Assembly (NCBI GenBank): GCA_028285685.1
Contig: JANQOR010000016.1
Span: 1-64,000 of the forward strand
Length of the DNA stretch: 64,000 nt
DNA from: Cyclobacteriaceae bacterium
GTDB taxonomy: Bacteria; Bacteroidota; Bacteroidia; Cytophagales; Cyclobacteriaceae
Reading direction: 5' to 3'
Shown here: positions 27,214 to 36,225 of the stretch, one piece after another
Layout of the letters: every line of letters starts with the position of its first letter
Position numbering within the stretch: the first letter of the stretch is position 1
Notes under the pieces: model-generated
Told to the model about the DNA's origin: nothing
Seen by the model: only the letters and a program-made list of their open reading frames with translations
Database searches by the model: none
Translations under genes and position numbers: made by a program

Positions 27214-28404
27214 TCAGTTGGCCTTGGCCTTCACTCGTACATCCAGATCGTCTCCCGGATTGATCAGTGTACTAGTGTTGAAGATCTGTATTGTTGGAAT
27301 TGCCGTGGTTTTTAGATCCAAGTTTACGTCAGGAAATGGATAAGGCCCTCCGGTGATACCAATGTCTGTTCCATCACTACCACCATCAATTGCTTGTGAT
27401 CCTGCTTGAAGTGAGAAATCATAACTGCTTGACCATGTGCTAGATAAAGCAACATTAACAAACATTGGAGATACGCCCTCAAGGTTTCCACTTCCAGTAT
27501 TTCCGGCGCCACCACCGGAGGGAGGAAGTTCATCGTTTCCGGTACTAAATGAGAGATTATTGGTAAAGGTATTGCCTTGAAAATTAGCAGAAGAACTCCC
27601 ACCACCTGAAACAATACTGGGAGTGCGTCCATAAAAGATGTTATTTACTATGAGTGCATCCTTCATCTCAGTTGCAAAAGCGGAAGAGGATCCTGAAGCT
27701 GAGATGAAATTGTTGTTCTGAATAATTATATTGTCGCCTTCCGCATTTTTGTAGATCGTTCCATAAATAATATTGTTGGTAATCAGGCCAGAATTAGTGC
27801 TGGTTGAATTAAAATCAATCGAATTCTGAAATACATTGTTTCTAAGAAGAATGTTAGTGGCACGTTGTGGAAAATCAACGGTTTCCGTAACTCGATTTAC
27901 CACAAGTTCCAAATCGTCTGTGGGCGCATAGTTATGGCAGCAGGCATCCTGGATTTCCTGAAAGACACAGTTTGTAACTGTAACATTGGTAAGCGTGTAT
28001 GAAGGCGCTCCGGGGTATACCAGAATGTAAAGATCTCTAAATGTTAGTCCGGTTATGGACGTGTTGGAGGCATTATCCGTATTGCCGGAATTGTTGCGGA
28101 GTGTGATGTCCAACATGGTGGAGGGTAGGGGATTCTCTTTATCCAGGTTGAACCCAATTCCCACAAAGTGCAGTTCTTTTTCAACTGTTACACTGCCGTA
28201 TGTGGTAGAACTTGGCTGAATATAGATGTAGTCCCCCGGATCTGCTGCATTAGCAGCTGCCTGAACAGTGGAATAGACTTCATCGCCGGTTGGAGCATTG
28301 AAGTTGTTGTCAACGATTCTGACGGTCTGAGCTACCCCAGAAATACTCAATAAAAAGCAAGCTAGCGTTGTTGAAAAGGAAAATGTCTTTTTGAAATTGT
28401 CCAT
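27214..28404 (-). CDS. Secreted right-handed beta-helix protein
   Basis: About 396 residues, with a signal peptide (MDNFKKTFSFSTTLACFLLSISGVAQ) followed by a pectin-lyase-like fold. The region VQAAANAADPGDYIYIQPSS is the usual N-terminal turn of such proteins, and runs of NxxF/NNxI-type rungs follow (NILLRNNVFQ, NIIIQNNNFI, ALIVNNIFYG). No catalytic motif was identified; it may bind or cleave polysaccharide, or only be a surface scaffold. It has no evident T9SS sorting domain of its own. The ORF also has an ATG at 28425, but 28404 gives the better signal peptide. It forms an operon with the PKD protein gene 4 bases downstream and lies 115 bases after the hybrid regulator gene. Confidence 0.8.
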   Translation of the reverse strand: MDNFKKTFSFSTTLACFLLSISGVAQTVRIVDNNFNAPTGDEVYSTVQAAANAADPGDYIYIQPSSTTYGSVTVEKELHFVGIGFNLDKENPLPSTMLDITLRNNSGNTDNASNTSITGLTFRDLYILVYPGAPSYTLTNVTVTNCVFQEIQDACCHNYAPTDDLELVVNRVTETVDFPQRATNILLRNNVFQNSIDFNSTSTNSGLITNNIIYGTIYKNAEGDNIIIQNNNFISASGSSSAFATEMKDALIVNNIFYGRTPSIVSGGGSSSANFQGNTFTNNLSFSTGNDELPPSGGGAGNTGSGNLEGVSPMFVNVALSSTWSSSYDFSLQAGSQAIDGGSDGTDIGITGGPYPFPDVNLDLKTTAIPTIQIFNTSTLINPGDDLDVRVKAKAN

Positions 28405-28519
28405 GACGTGGCATTTTGGATTCATTGGTAATTAAATGTCCACGCAAGGTGAATTACATTCACGCCACTTCTTATCTCATATGTATCAGATGTTTGCTAA
28501 AATGTAACAATTCCAATTT

Positions 28520-31342
28520 TTAATTGACTTTTTGGCCGTACTCGGAGGGAGATCGACCAAACTCTTCTTTAAATGTCTTGGTAAAGTAAGAGGGGCTGCC
28601 AAATCCTACAGCGTAAGCCACCTGCGAAACGGTGTTGCCGGCCTCAAGCAATTGCGAAGCGCGAACCAAACGTTGGTGTCTAACAAAAGCTGTTGCTGAA
28701 TGACCCGTTAATGCAGTTAGTTTTCGATGCAATTGCATTCGACTCATCCCCATTTCTACGCCAAATTGATCTGCAGTAAAGGAAGAGTCGTCGAGATAAT
28801 TACTGACCACCTCAATCGCTTTTCTCAAAAAAGATTCTTCCGTACTCGAGATCTCAATCTCTCCCGGTTGCAAGAACAATAGGTTGGTATATTTCTCCCT
28901 TAGTTTACTCCGTTGATCCAAAAGATTAGATATTCTTATTTTCAATTCCTTTGGATCAAAAGGTTTTAGTAAGTAGGCGTCCGCTCCTCTTGCAAGCCCT
29001 GTGAATTTACTCTCCTGATCAGCCCTTGCAGTTAGTAGGATAATTGGAATATGATCGGTTTCCTCTGCTTCCTTCAATTGCTTGCAGACTTCCATTCCGT
29101 CAAAACCAGGCATCATTACATCACTGATAATGAGATCAGGTATAAGCTCTTTAGCTTTTCTGATACCAACAACGCCATCCTCGCTTTTATGGATGGTATA
29201 CTGATCCCTCAGGACTTCATCTAAGTACATCCTCAAATCATCGTTATCTTCAATTACTAAGATTGTTGGTCCACTCGTCTTAATTTCCTCCTGTGGTGAT
29301 TCAACTGGCAAATCAGGGATAGGCGCGCTAATTTGCGGCTCTGAAGGCACATCGCCTGGGCCCCGGTTTCTTGATTCAACAACAGGTATCTCAATCGAGA
29401 ATAATGTCCCCAGGCCTTCTTTACTTTCCATCGCAATCTTTCCCTCATGAAACTCGACAAGTTCCTTTGTTAAGGCCAGCCCAACCCCACTTCCTGATCG
29501 AGGGCTACCTGAAGATTGAAAGAACCGGTCAAATACCTTTTCTTGTTCCTCGTCTGGTATGCCTATTCCCGAATCCCGAACGGCAACTTTCAACTTATTT
29601 GCGGCTATCTCTACATGCAAGCCGATGTTACCTCCCTGTGGTGTGAACTTGAAAGCATTCGAGAGTAGGTTATAGCATGCTTTTTGGATGATATCAGGAT
29701 CGAAATCAAACCAGGCCTTTTCTTTTGGCAGCTCACACTTAAAGTTGACCTCTTGATATAATGCCAGCGAGCTAAAAGAAGCAGCAATGATCTTGAAAAA
29801 ATGGGTGACTTCAACAGAGGATCTTTCCAGTGTGATCTTCCCTGATTCTAGCTTTGAAAGGTCTAATAACTGATCAATCAAATTTAAAAGACGTTCAGCG
29901 TTGCGGTACATCATTTCGAATTGACCTCTTTCTTTATCATCCGTTGATTTCGAGATTCTCTCCTTTAGAGGCCCCATGATCAGACTGAGTGGAGTCCTGA
30001 ATTCATGAGAGATGTTGGCGAAGAAATCAGATTTGAGGTGGTCTAGTTCCTTCAATTTCATGTTTGCTTTCCGTTTCAGCAGGTATTGATTATAAAGGAG
30101 ACCCATGATACCTAAGATCACGAGAGTGAAGACAACAAATAGATTGCGTTCATTTTCTCTCTTTTGAAGTTGAAGTTCTTGTAGCTCGTTTTCCGACTCC
30201 AGAAGGGCGATTTCTTGAGCATCTTGTTCGCTTTGATACCTTGCTTCCAGGTCATTTGTTATTGCTGCGATGTTCTCGTTGTAGAGACTGTCTGACAACA
30301 TATTATGAGTAACCGCATGTAGATATGCTTCTTCGAAGGCTCCGATTTTGCTATAAGCTTCAGATAGTAGACTATATGTTTTGACTGATAACTCAAGGTC
30401 ACGAGCATGTTCAAGATCAGGCAAAAGAGCATGTGTGAGTCGTATACTTGTCTTGTAGTCATTTCGATAAAAGGCATTTTGCGCAATCCCAAATTCAGTA
30501 ATCAGGATCTGCCGAGGGTCGCCCACTTCATTTGCCACTGAATTGGCACGTTCCAGGTGACTTCTGGCCAACTCATATCGTCCCATACGTGTGTATGTGT
30601 TTGCTAAATTATTTGACACCCTACTTTCTCCCAGTTTGTCCCCTGTTTCAATTTTTATAGACAAAGCTTCTTCTAGGTAGCTGATTGAAGTCTCGTATTT
30701 CTTGAGTGACCCGAAAAGGTCTCCTAAGTTGGCAAGACAGGCAGATATACCAGGCTTAAAACTAATTTCTCTGACTAGCTCGAGTGCCATTTGGTAGTGC
30801 TCAATAGCTTTATTCAATTGCTTTTGATTTCTGTAAAGAGCACCCAGGTAGTTATGGACTCGTGCCTCGGTATTTTTATTGCCCATTTTCCCAAGCAGAG
30901 GCAAAACTTCAAAATAGAGTGTTGAGGCTTCTTTGAACTTAGATTGATTTTGCATCAATCGGGCTAGATCTGTCTTAACCTTGGCCACATTCTCCAACAG
31001 GTTCAGTTCGGAAAAAACTTGAATTGCTGTATCAAATTCACTTTCTGCGAGTTCGAACCTGCCGACATTCAGGAGAGAAGTTCCCTTACGGTAGTTTGCC
31101 TCAGCAAACAGCGCTTTAAATTTGCTCTTACGAGCTAGATCTTCAGCTTTATCTGCATACTGTAGAGACCGATTTACATCTATTCGCTGGTAAGCAAAGC
31201 GTAGGTGAAGGAGTGTTACAATCCTTAGACTGTCATTTTCAAGTGTGGTCAGCTTTTGCTCAAGGCTGTCAATCTTTGACTGTCCAAATAAACATTGGCT
31301 CATCATACATAGGATCACCAGCACGGGTAGCAACCGAATCAT
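28520..31342 (-). CDS. Hybrid two-component regulator: TPR, HisKA/HATPase, REC, AraC
   Basis: The 940-residue chain combines in order: signal peptide; about seven TPR units (residues 30-350); coiled coil; membrane helix (LFVVFTLVILGIMGLLYNQY); HisKA with FFANISHEFRTPLS; HATPase with N-box NLLSNAFKFTP and G-box DSGIGIPDEEQ; receiver with LIISDVMMPGFDG (phospho-acceptor Asp) and LLKPF; and a C-terminal AraC domain (VAYAVGFGSPSYFTKTFKEE). This is the HTCS design known from Bacteroidota glycan use, but with TPRs in place of the periplasmic propeller. It lies just upstream of, and in the same direction as, the beta-helix/PKD operon, which it may control. Confidence 0.93.
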   Translation of the reverse strand: MIRLLPVLVILCMMSQCLFGQSKIDSLEQKLTTLENDSLRIVTLLHLRFAYQRIDVNRSLQYADKAEDLARKSKFKALFAEANYRKGTSLLNVGRFELAESEFDTAIQVFSELNLLENVAKVKTDLARLMQNQSKFKEASTLYFEVLPLLGKMGNKNTEARVHNYLGALYRNQKQLNKAIEHYQMALELVREISFKPGISACLANLGDLFGSLKKYETSISYLEEALSIKIETGDKLGESRVSNNLANTYTRMGRYELARSHLERANSVANEVGDPRQILITEFGIAQNAFYRNDYKTSIRLTHALLPDLEHARDLELSVKTYSLLSEAYSKIGAFEEAYLHAVTHNMLSDSLYNENIAAITNDLEARYQSEQDAQEIALLESENELQELQLQKRENERNLFVVFTLVILGIMGLLYNQYLLKRKANMKLKELDHLKSDFFANISHEFRTPLSLIMGPLKERISKSTDDKERGQFEMMYRNAERLLNLIDQLLDLSKLESGKITLERSSVEVTHFFKIIAASFSSLALYQEVNFKCELPKEKAWFDFDPDIIQKACYNLLSNAFKFTPQGGNIGLHVEIAANKLKVAVRDSGIGIPDEEQEKVFDRFFQSSGSPRSGSGVGLALTKELVEFHEGKIAMESKEGLGTLFSIEIPVVESRNRGPGDVPSEPQISAPIPDLPVESPQEEIKTSGPTILVIEDNDDLRMYLDEVLRDQYTIHKSEDGVVGIRKAKELIPDLIISDVMMPGFDGMEVCKQLKEAEETDHIPIILLTARADQESKFTGLARGADAYLLKPFDPKELKIRISNLLDQRSKLREKYTNLLFLQPGEIEISSTEESFLRKAIEVVSNYLDDSSFTADQFGVEMGMSRMQLHRKLTALTGHSATAFVRHQRLVRASQLLEAGNTVSQVAYAVGFGSPSYFTKTFKEEFGRSPSEYGQKVN

Positions 31343-31598
31343 AATTTAAGTTACGAATTTATCCTGGGAACGCGATAGCTCACTAACGTGTGAGCGAGCT
31401 TAGAAAAGGCTGAGTGGATGACTTGCTGGTAGTGTCTTCGGAAGATTTCTATGCTTTTAAGGAGGAATCGATCACATTTCACCTTTCGGAACGGACCTTC
31501 TACCTAGCTCCTGTACACGTTCAACTAATAATAAGTTCTTTTCAATTCGTGGCCAGCCAGTTTTGCAGCCAAAGAATCACCTATGAACATTTAACAAA

Positions 31599-32411
31599 AT
31601 GGAAATTCAAGAAATCATTGATCAAGGTACAGAAGTAGCGATTACTTATGGTCCAAAGCTTTTTGGAGCAATAGTCGTTTGGATAATAGGGTGGTGGGTC
31701 GTCAAGACACTTACCAGAGGTTTTTCGAGAACTTTGGAAAGAGGTAAAACAGATAGCTCTCTCACGCCCTTTCTGACAGGAATTGTTGGAACTATACTAA
31801 AAGTCATGCTTGTCATTAGCGTGCTTGGTATGTTAGGAATTGAAATGACCTCCTTCATAGCAATCTTAGGAGCAGCAGGATTAGCCATTGGAATGGCGCT
31901 TTCCGGTACGTTGCAGAACTTTGCAGGTGGAGTGATGATTCTGATCTTTAAGCCCTTTAAAGTTGGAGATGTCATCGATGCGACTGGTTATGTCGGCAGT
32001 GTCAACGAAATCCAAATTTTCAACACAATTCTCAAGACCCCAGACAATAAAACAATCATAATTCCGAATGGAGGACTTTCTACCTCTTCAATGACCAACT
32101 ATTCTACTGAGCCAAGAAGACGGGTAGATTGGACGATTGGCATTGGCTACAATGATGATGTTGATAGAGCTAGATCTGTAATACTGGAGCTGTGCCATGA
32201 TGATGAACGGATTTTAAAAGACCCTGAAGTTTTCATTGCGGTATCCGAGCTGGCAGATAGCTCTGTAAACTTTGCTGTGCGAGCTTGGGTTGAAGCCGCC
32301 GACTATTGGGGCGTTTTCTTCGATATGAATGAAAAGGTTCTCAAAACCTTCAACGAGAAGGGGATTAACATTCCATATCCACAAATGGATGTCCACTTAA
32401 ATAACGCATAA
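31599..32411 (+). CDS. mscS: MscS-family mechanosensitive channel
   Basis: The 270-residue protein has the compact three-helix design of E. coli MscS. Helices are near residues 18-38 and 60-85, and the pore helix region reads LGAAGLAIGMALSGTLQNFA, with its typical Gly/Ala packing. The beta domain follows (PFKVGDVIDATGYVGSV, IIIPNG) and the C-terminal domain ends near INIPYPQMDVHL. Such channels open under membrane tension and release solutes after osmotic downshock; they act in the inner membrane. The DUF3078 gene starts 2 bases downstream and is surely co-transcribed. Confidence 0.93.
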   Translation: MEIQEIIDQGTEVAITYGPKLFGAIVVWIIGWWVVKTLTRGFSRTLERGKTDSSLTPFLTGIVGTILKVMLVISVLGMLGIEMTSFIAILGAAGLAIGMALSGTLQNFAGGVMILIFKPFKVGDVIDATGYVGSVNEIQIFNTILKTPDNKTIIIPNGGLSTSSMTNYSTEPRRRVDWTIGIGYNDDVDRARSVILELCHDDERILKDPEVFIAVSELADSSVNFAVRAWVEAADYWGVFFDMNEKVLKTFNEKGINIPYPQMDVHLNNA

Positions 32412-32412
32412 T

Positions 32413-33333
32413 ATGACGCGATCAGCCAAATACGTTTTCCTATTCCTACTAGCTTTTTCTTTTGAAATTGAGGTCTTGGCTCAGGCCACCTCACCACCAG
32501 ACACTACCTACTGGACCAGAGGTGGCACAAGTTCCATCACTTTTAGCAGTGTAAGCCTCAGTAACTGGGCTGCTGGCGGCGAGAATTCCATTGCCCTAAA
32601 CTCGTACCTTGGATTATTCGCGAATTACAACAAAGACCGAAATTCCTGGGAAAATACGCTCGACTTAGGTTATGGATTACTAAAACAGGGTGATGCTGGA
32701 TTTATTAAGTCTGATGACAAATTAAGCTTGACTACCAAATATGGCTATCGGCTGGATAAAGATCTGAGCAATTGGTACTTCAGCGCCCTACTGGATTTCA
32801 AATCACAATTTGCTGAAGGGGTGGATGAAGCGGATAGTGTTATTTCAAAGTTCTTGGCTCCAGGGTATTTGGTTCTTGCAACGGGTATTGACTACAAGAT
32901 TGGGGAGGTCTTTTCAGCCAGTTTAGCCCCTGTGACCGGAAAATTTACTTTCGTAACAGATGACGGACTATCTGCAGTGGGAGCTTACGGAGTAGATCCG
33001 GGATCAAAGTCCCGTTCAGAGCTAGGGGCTTTTTTTAGAATGAGGTACGTCGATGAAGTGCTGACAAATGTTAGCTATGAAACACGTTTAGAATTATTCA
33101 CAAACTACAAGCAAGATTTTGGGACGATTGATGTGAACTGGGAAAATGTCCTGCTAATGAAAGTGAATCAGTATCTGTCGGCCAATTTCATTACTCAACT
33201 TTTGTATGACAAGGATGTAAAAATCGGGACTGACACAAACGATGATGGAATCATCGATGAGGAGAGCGCCAAAGTTCAGTTCAAGACTGTCTTTGGGGTT
33301 GGCTTGACTTATGTGTTTGGCGATAGCAGATAG
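32413..33333 (+). CDS. DUF3078 outer-membrane beta protein
   Basis: The 306-residue product has a signal peptide ending near LAQA and then the DUF3078 pattern: YWTRGGTSSITFSSVSLSNW, followed by AAGGENS and repeated amphipathic strands ending in an aromatic (GVGLTYVFGDSR). DUF3078 proteins are Bacteroidota-specific and predicted to be small outer-membrane barrels of unknown role. The gene begins 1 base after the MscS stop, and a strong hairpin after it ends the unit, so MscS and this protein form a two-gene operon. Confidence 0.87.
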   Translation: MTRSAKYVFLFLLAFSFEIEVLAQATSPPDTTYWTRGGTSSITFSSVSLSNWAAGGENSIALNSYLGLFANYNKDRNSWENTLDLGYGLLKQGDAGFIKSDDKLSLTTKYGYRLDKDLSNWYFSALLDFKSQFAEGVDEADSVISKFLAPGYLVLATGIDYKIGEVFSASLAPVTGKFTFVTDDGLSAVGAYGVDPGSKSRSELGAFFRMRYVDEVLTNVSYETRLELFTNYKQDFGTIDVNWENVLLMKVNQYLSANFITQLLYDKDVKIGTDTNDDGIIDEESAKVQFKTVFGVGLTYVFGDSR

Positions 33334-33379
33334 GTGGGCCATTGACGTAGCTGTACTCAATAATACGCGAAACCCCATA

Positions 33380-33406
33380 GGGCCGGAACATATGATGTTT
33401 CGGCCC
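33380..33406 (+). terminator. Rho-independent terminator after the MscS/DUF3078 operon
   Basis: GGGCCGGAACAT (33380-33391) pairs with ATGTTTCGGCCC (33395-33406) across a 3-base loop, a 12-bp stem with one G-T pair. T-rich TTACTTTTAT follows. Confidence 0.8.
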
Positions 33407-33500
33407 TTACTTTTATGCTACGCCAAGTCATCGTTTTCGCCTAACATGTGTAATATCTGTGAGGACAGACTTAAGTGATAGGGAAGGACTTTGACTTAAA

Positions 33501-34745
33501 TTAAATCCCTGGATCCATCAGCTCCAAAGCCAGGCAAAGTTGATCACCGTCTCGCAGTACGCAAAGATCGAGTATCATTCCACTTTCCAACCTTAACATG
33601 CTATCCAATTCTTGCCTTGAAAGTTCTGAGGCCAGCCGTCCATTCAGTGATTCCAGTATGTCACCTTTGGCAAGATCTTTTTCCGATGCAGCAGTTTCCG
33701 GTAATATGTAATTGATAATATACCCGTCTCCATACCGGGAAAGCCCCAAACCAGTCCTGTTCGGAATGAAACCTTCGAATGTCTTTGCTGTAGACTCAAG
33801 AATCATTCGATTGCGCTCATAGTCGATAATCACCTTGAAGCGACCTAAGACACCTATGCCTATCACTCCCTGACGATCTGCGGTCATAGAGTATCCACTA
33901 TAAGGAAACCTTGTAAGAACACTATCAAGTTCGTAAGAACCGAGCTTTAGTTTCTTGATCCTTCCCAGTCCTGCGGTAGCTTTCCCAGACATTCCCCAGG
34001 ATGGTGTGCTAACAGTTTTTGCTGGAATTTCTATTTCCGGTTTTGAGTCAGGAATGAGAGTGATATTACCGGAACTACCTAAGTCGACATGAAGTTTGAC
34101 GTCCGTCGTTCTTCCGTCGAGCATGGTCGCTTTTGCCATCATATATGGCTTCCGAGAGTGCATAGTCAGCTCAAATGACTCACCTTTACCATCGTATTCG
34201 AAGTTCTCTGGGGGATATAAGTTCATTATCATTCTGTCAAAATCAAGCTCGACGACAAATCTTTTAAATAAATCATATCCAATAATTCCATCGATAAAAA
34301 CATGTTGTTCCGTATCAAAAAAACTCACCTGATCCCAAGGGATCCAGACAGCGGTTTGATCAAGCAGGGTCATATTCCCCGTTGATACTTGAATGTCATT
34401 TACAATTTGTCCGACCGGGGTTTGTCCACTGCCAGAGCCTCCCAACTGCACATTTGCGCCAAGAGTAAGGTTTAATGTTTCAGTTTTTTCATGGCCGATG
34501 ATCGCAATTGCAGGCGAGCCGGTGTCTAAAGCAAAATCCAGGACCGTTCCGTCGTTGACTGAAATAGGAATAATGACTACTCGTTCACGCTTGAATGGTA
34601 TTTCCGCTTGTTCGAAACGGTGGTTTGTCCAGTTATTAGCAAAATAGAATCGAGTTGTGGTAATCGTTTCGCACCCGGATAGCACATATGTGGAAAAGGC
34701 AAGAGCTGCAATTTGCCTGATGTATTTGGCTGGAATTCCTGTCAT
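33501..34745 (-). CDS. Lipoprotein aspartyl protease (retropepsin-like) with PDZ domain
   Basis: The 414-residue protein has a lipobox VLSGC (Cys25), two pepsin-like lobes and a C-terminal PDZ-like domain (about residues 320-410; ILPETAASEKDLAKGDILES). The first lobe has the catalytic motif LDFALDTGSPAI (Asp74). The second has HVDLGSSGNITL, where the usual DTG reads DLG. The family segment IDGIIGYDLFKRFVVELDF is clear. These proteins are predicted periplasmic or surface proteases; substrates are unknown. The start lies 33 bases after the NTF2-like gene at 34779-35477, in the same direction, so they may be one transcript. Confidence 0.87.
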   Translation of the reverse strand: MTGIPAKYIRQIAALAFSTYVLSGCETITTTRFYFANNWTNHRFEQAEIPFKRERVVIIPISVNDGTVLDFALDTGSPAIAIIGHEKTETLNLTLGANVQLGGSGSGQTPVGQIVNDIQVSTGNMTLLDQTAVWIPWDQVSFFDTEQHVFIDGIIGYDLFKRFVVELDFDRMIMNLYPPENFEYDGKGESFELTMHSRKPYMMAKATMLDGRTTDVKLHVDLGSSGNITLIPDSKPEIEIPAKTVSTPSWGMSGKATAGLGRIKKLKLGSYELDSVLTRFPYSGYSMTADRQGVIGIGVLGRFKVIIDYERNRMILESTAKTFEGFIPNRTGLGLSRYGDGYIINYILPETAASEKDLAKGDILESLNGRLASELSRQELDSMLRLESGMILDLCVLRDGDQLCLALELMDPGI

Positions 34746-34778
34746 GTACTTGTAAGTAAAATTAGCGACAACCGGAAA

Positions 34779-35477
34779 TCAGTAGTTTGAGTCCATCATG
34801 ACTTTCCAAGTGCCGTCCGTTTGCTTTTGCCAAAGTAGCATATAAGGAAGAGGGTAGGAACCACTGCATCGGCCTATTTCATAAGCAATCTCAGGCGTGA
34901 CGAATTTGTTATGCTTGGGAGTCAACTTCAGCGAGTAGGATGAGCTATTCATATAGCCGTATTCGGCGGTTATCGATTTTGTCCCCTTCAGCAACCGTCC
35001 TCGATTATAGTAGTATGCATCTTTCGTATATAGTTGCTCCACCAATTTACCTGCCTGGTGAGCGTTGCAGAGTTTCATCCATTTATTCCTTGCTTTGTCA
35101 AGTCCACCTGATTGATTTTCTGACCCTGTGACCTCATAGATGACTAGAAATTCAATCCCCAAGCCTCTGTCTTTTCTATTAAGAAACATAACTGAAAAGG
35201 ATTTGGCGCCAGCCTGTATCTCTCCGACTTCATACGCTAGGTTAGCGTTGACTTCAATAGTAAAGTCTTGTCTGTAATCGCTCACTTTTCCATTGGTATT
35301 CTCAAAAGTGGATACATAGCCTTTAACTTCTTGCTTACTCTTTGCTAAGCCATCTTTGTGGAGAACTAGGGAATTGTCGATCAATCGATCAAAAAAAGTT
35401 CCTTGTGCTAATACCTTGCTGCTTAGGCCCAACATCATCGAGCTGAGAAGAGCTAGTTTAAAAATCTGATGTTTCAT
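34779..35477 (-). CDS. Secreted protein with NTF2-like C-terminal domain
   Basis: The 232-residue protein has a signal peptide ending SKVLAQ. The C-terminal half (about residues 128-232) matches the pattern of NTF2-like/DUF4440 proteins: a helix (ARNKWMKLCNAH), LVEQLYTKDAYYYNRGRLLKG, then strands ending PYMLLWQKQTDGTWKVMMDSNY. The N-terminal half is not recognised. NTF2-like folds bind small molecules or act as isomerases; no role is assigned here. It is divergent from the winged-helix gene at 35640 and precedes the aspartyl protease gene. Confidence 0.75.
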   Translation of the reverse strand: MKHQIFKLALLSSMMLGLSSKVLAQGTFFDRLIDNSLVLHKDGLAKSKQEVKGYVSTFENTNGKVSDYRQDFTIEVNANLAYEVGEIQAGAKSFSVMFLNRKDRGLGIEFLVIYEVTGSENQSGGLDKARNKWMKLCNAHQAGKLVEQLYTKDAYYYNRGRLLKGTKSITAEYGYMNSSSYSLKLTPKHNKFVTPEIAYEIGRCSGSYPLPYMLLWQKQTDGTWKVMMDSNY

Positions 35478-35581
35478 TGTTAACTATATGTTAGTCCGTA
35501 TCCGGATATGTTAAAAAAGACAAAGAACTCGACATTACCTCGGGACTTATGTACTAAAAACCTACTTTTTTTATACTGTTA

Positions 35582-35602
35582 CGTTAGCTTTCGTTAGCTA
35601 AC
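35582..35602. promoter_or_regulatory. Direct repeat and palindrome between wHTH regulator and NTF2-like gene
   Basis: CGTTAGCT occurs at 35582-35589 and 35592-35599, one helical turn apart (10 bp). The second copy is part of a perfect 10-bp palindrome GTTAGCTAAC (35593-35602). It lies in the 162-bp region shared by two divergent genes and is a likely operator for the regulator that starts at 35640. Confidence 0.5.
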
Positions 35603-35639
35603 ATCGTTTGAAGTATAGGAATCGCATAAATTCTGGATT

Positions 35640-36104
35640 ATGTTCTCTAAACTACGTTTCAAAGATTTCACACTTTCAACAGATACCAATGAGGTGATTG
35701 TTGGAGCTAAAAAGATCAAACTTACACCTAAGGAAATGGGTGTCTTGGAATTGTTGAACGATCGAAGTGAAACCACCGTGACACGTGAGGAGCTGCTGGA
35801 GAATGTATGGGGAGCGAAATATGCTAACGATCAAGGGCTTACTCAAGCTGTGTCGCGTATTCGAGGTATTCTCTCGCAAACAAGCACCGCAACTGTCATA
35901 ACCGTTCCCAAAAAAGGTTACCAATTACAAAAGCGCAGCTTTGGACAAAGGAAGAGTACGGTTAAGTGGATTAGATCTTATGCGCCATTGCTTGCTCTTG
36001 TGTTTGTTGGCTTAGTAATTAGTTTCTTAATCTTAACGGATCAGGTAAAGATTCGAATTACAAAAGATAAAGTGGAGAAGAGTCAGTCAACCAAAAGCCA
36101 GTAG
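35640..36104 (+). CDS. Tail-anchored OmpR-type winged-helix regulator
   Basis: This 154-residue protein has an OmpR-type winged helix (about residues 5-100; LTPKEMGVLELLNDR, TREELLENVWGA, recognition helix around QGLTQAVSRIRGIL, wing VPKKGYQLQ). It then has one membrane helix (LLALVFVGLVISFLILTD) and a short charged tail of about 25 residues outside. It has no receiver domain, so it is a membrane-bound one-component regulator like the one at 6988-7413. It is divergent from the NTF2-like gene, with a direct repeat/palindrome between them. Confidence 0.87.
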   Translation: MFSKLRFKDFTLSTDTNEVIVGAKKIKLTPKEMGVLELLNDRSETTVTREELLENVWGAKYANDQGLTQAVSRIRGILSQTSTATVITVPKKGYQLQKRSFGQRKSTVKWIRSYAPLLALVFVGLVISFLILTDQVKIRITKDKVEKSQSTKSQ

Positions 36105-36159
36105 GTTTTTGGGTAAAGAAGGAGAGTGCTTCCAATTTTTGATGTAGAATAGATGCAGA

Positions 36160-36181
36160 AAAGGCCCCATCAGGGGCCTTT
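36160..36181. terminator. Bidirectional terminator between convergent genes
   Basis: AAAGGCCCC (36160-36168), loop ATCA, GGGGCCTTT (36173-36181) forms a perfect 9-bp stem between genes ending at 36104 (+) and 36226 (-). The minus strand ends in TTTTC and the plus strand in TTT, so it may serve both. Confidence 0.75.
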
Positions 36182-36225
36182 GGAGCTACGGAAAAGTACT
36201 CAAAGAATGAGCAAGAGTTCGGGTG

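Noticed and set aside
31414-31638. Plus-strand frame of 74 codons before the MscS gene
   Set aside because: It overlaps the MscS start, has no domain pattern and lies in an ordinary divergent intergenic region.
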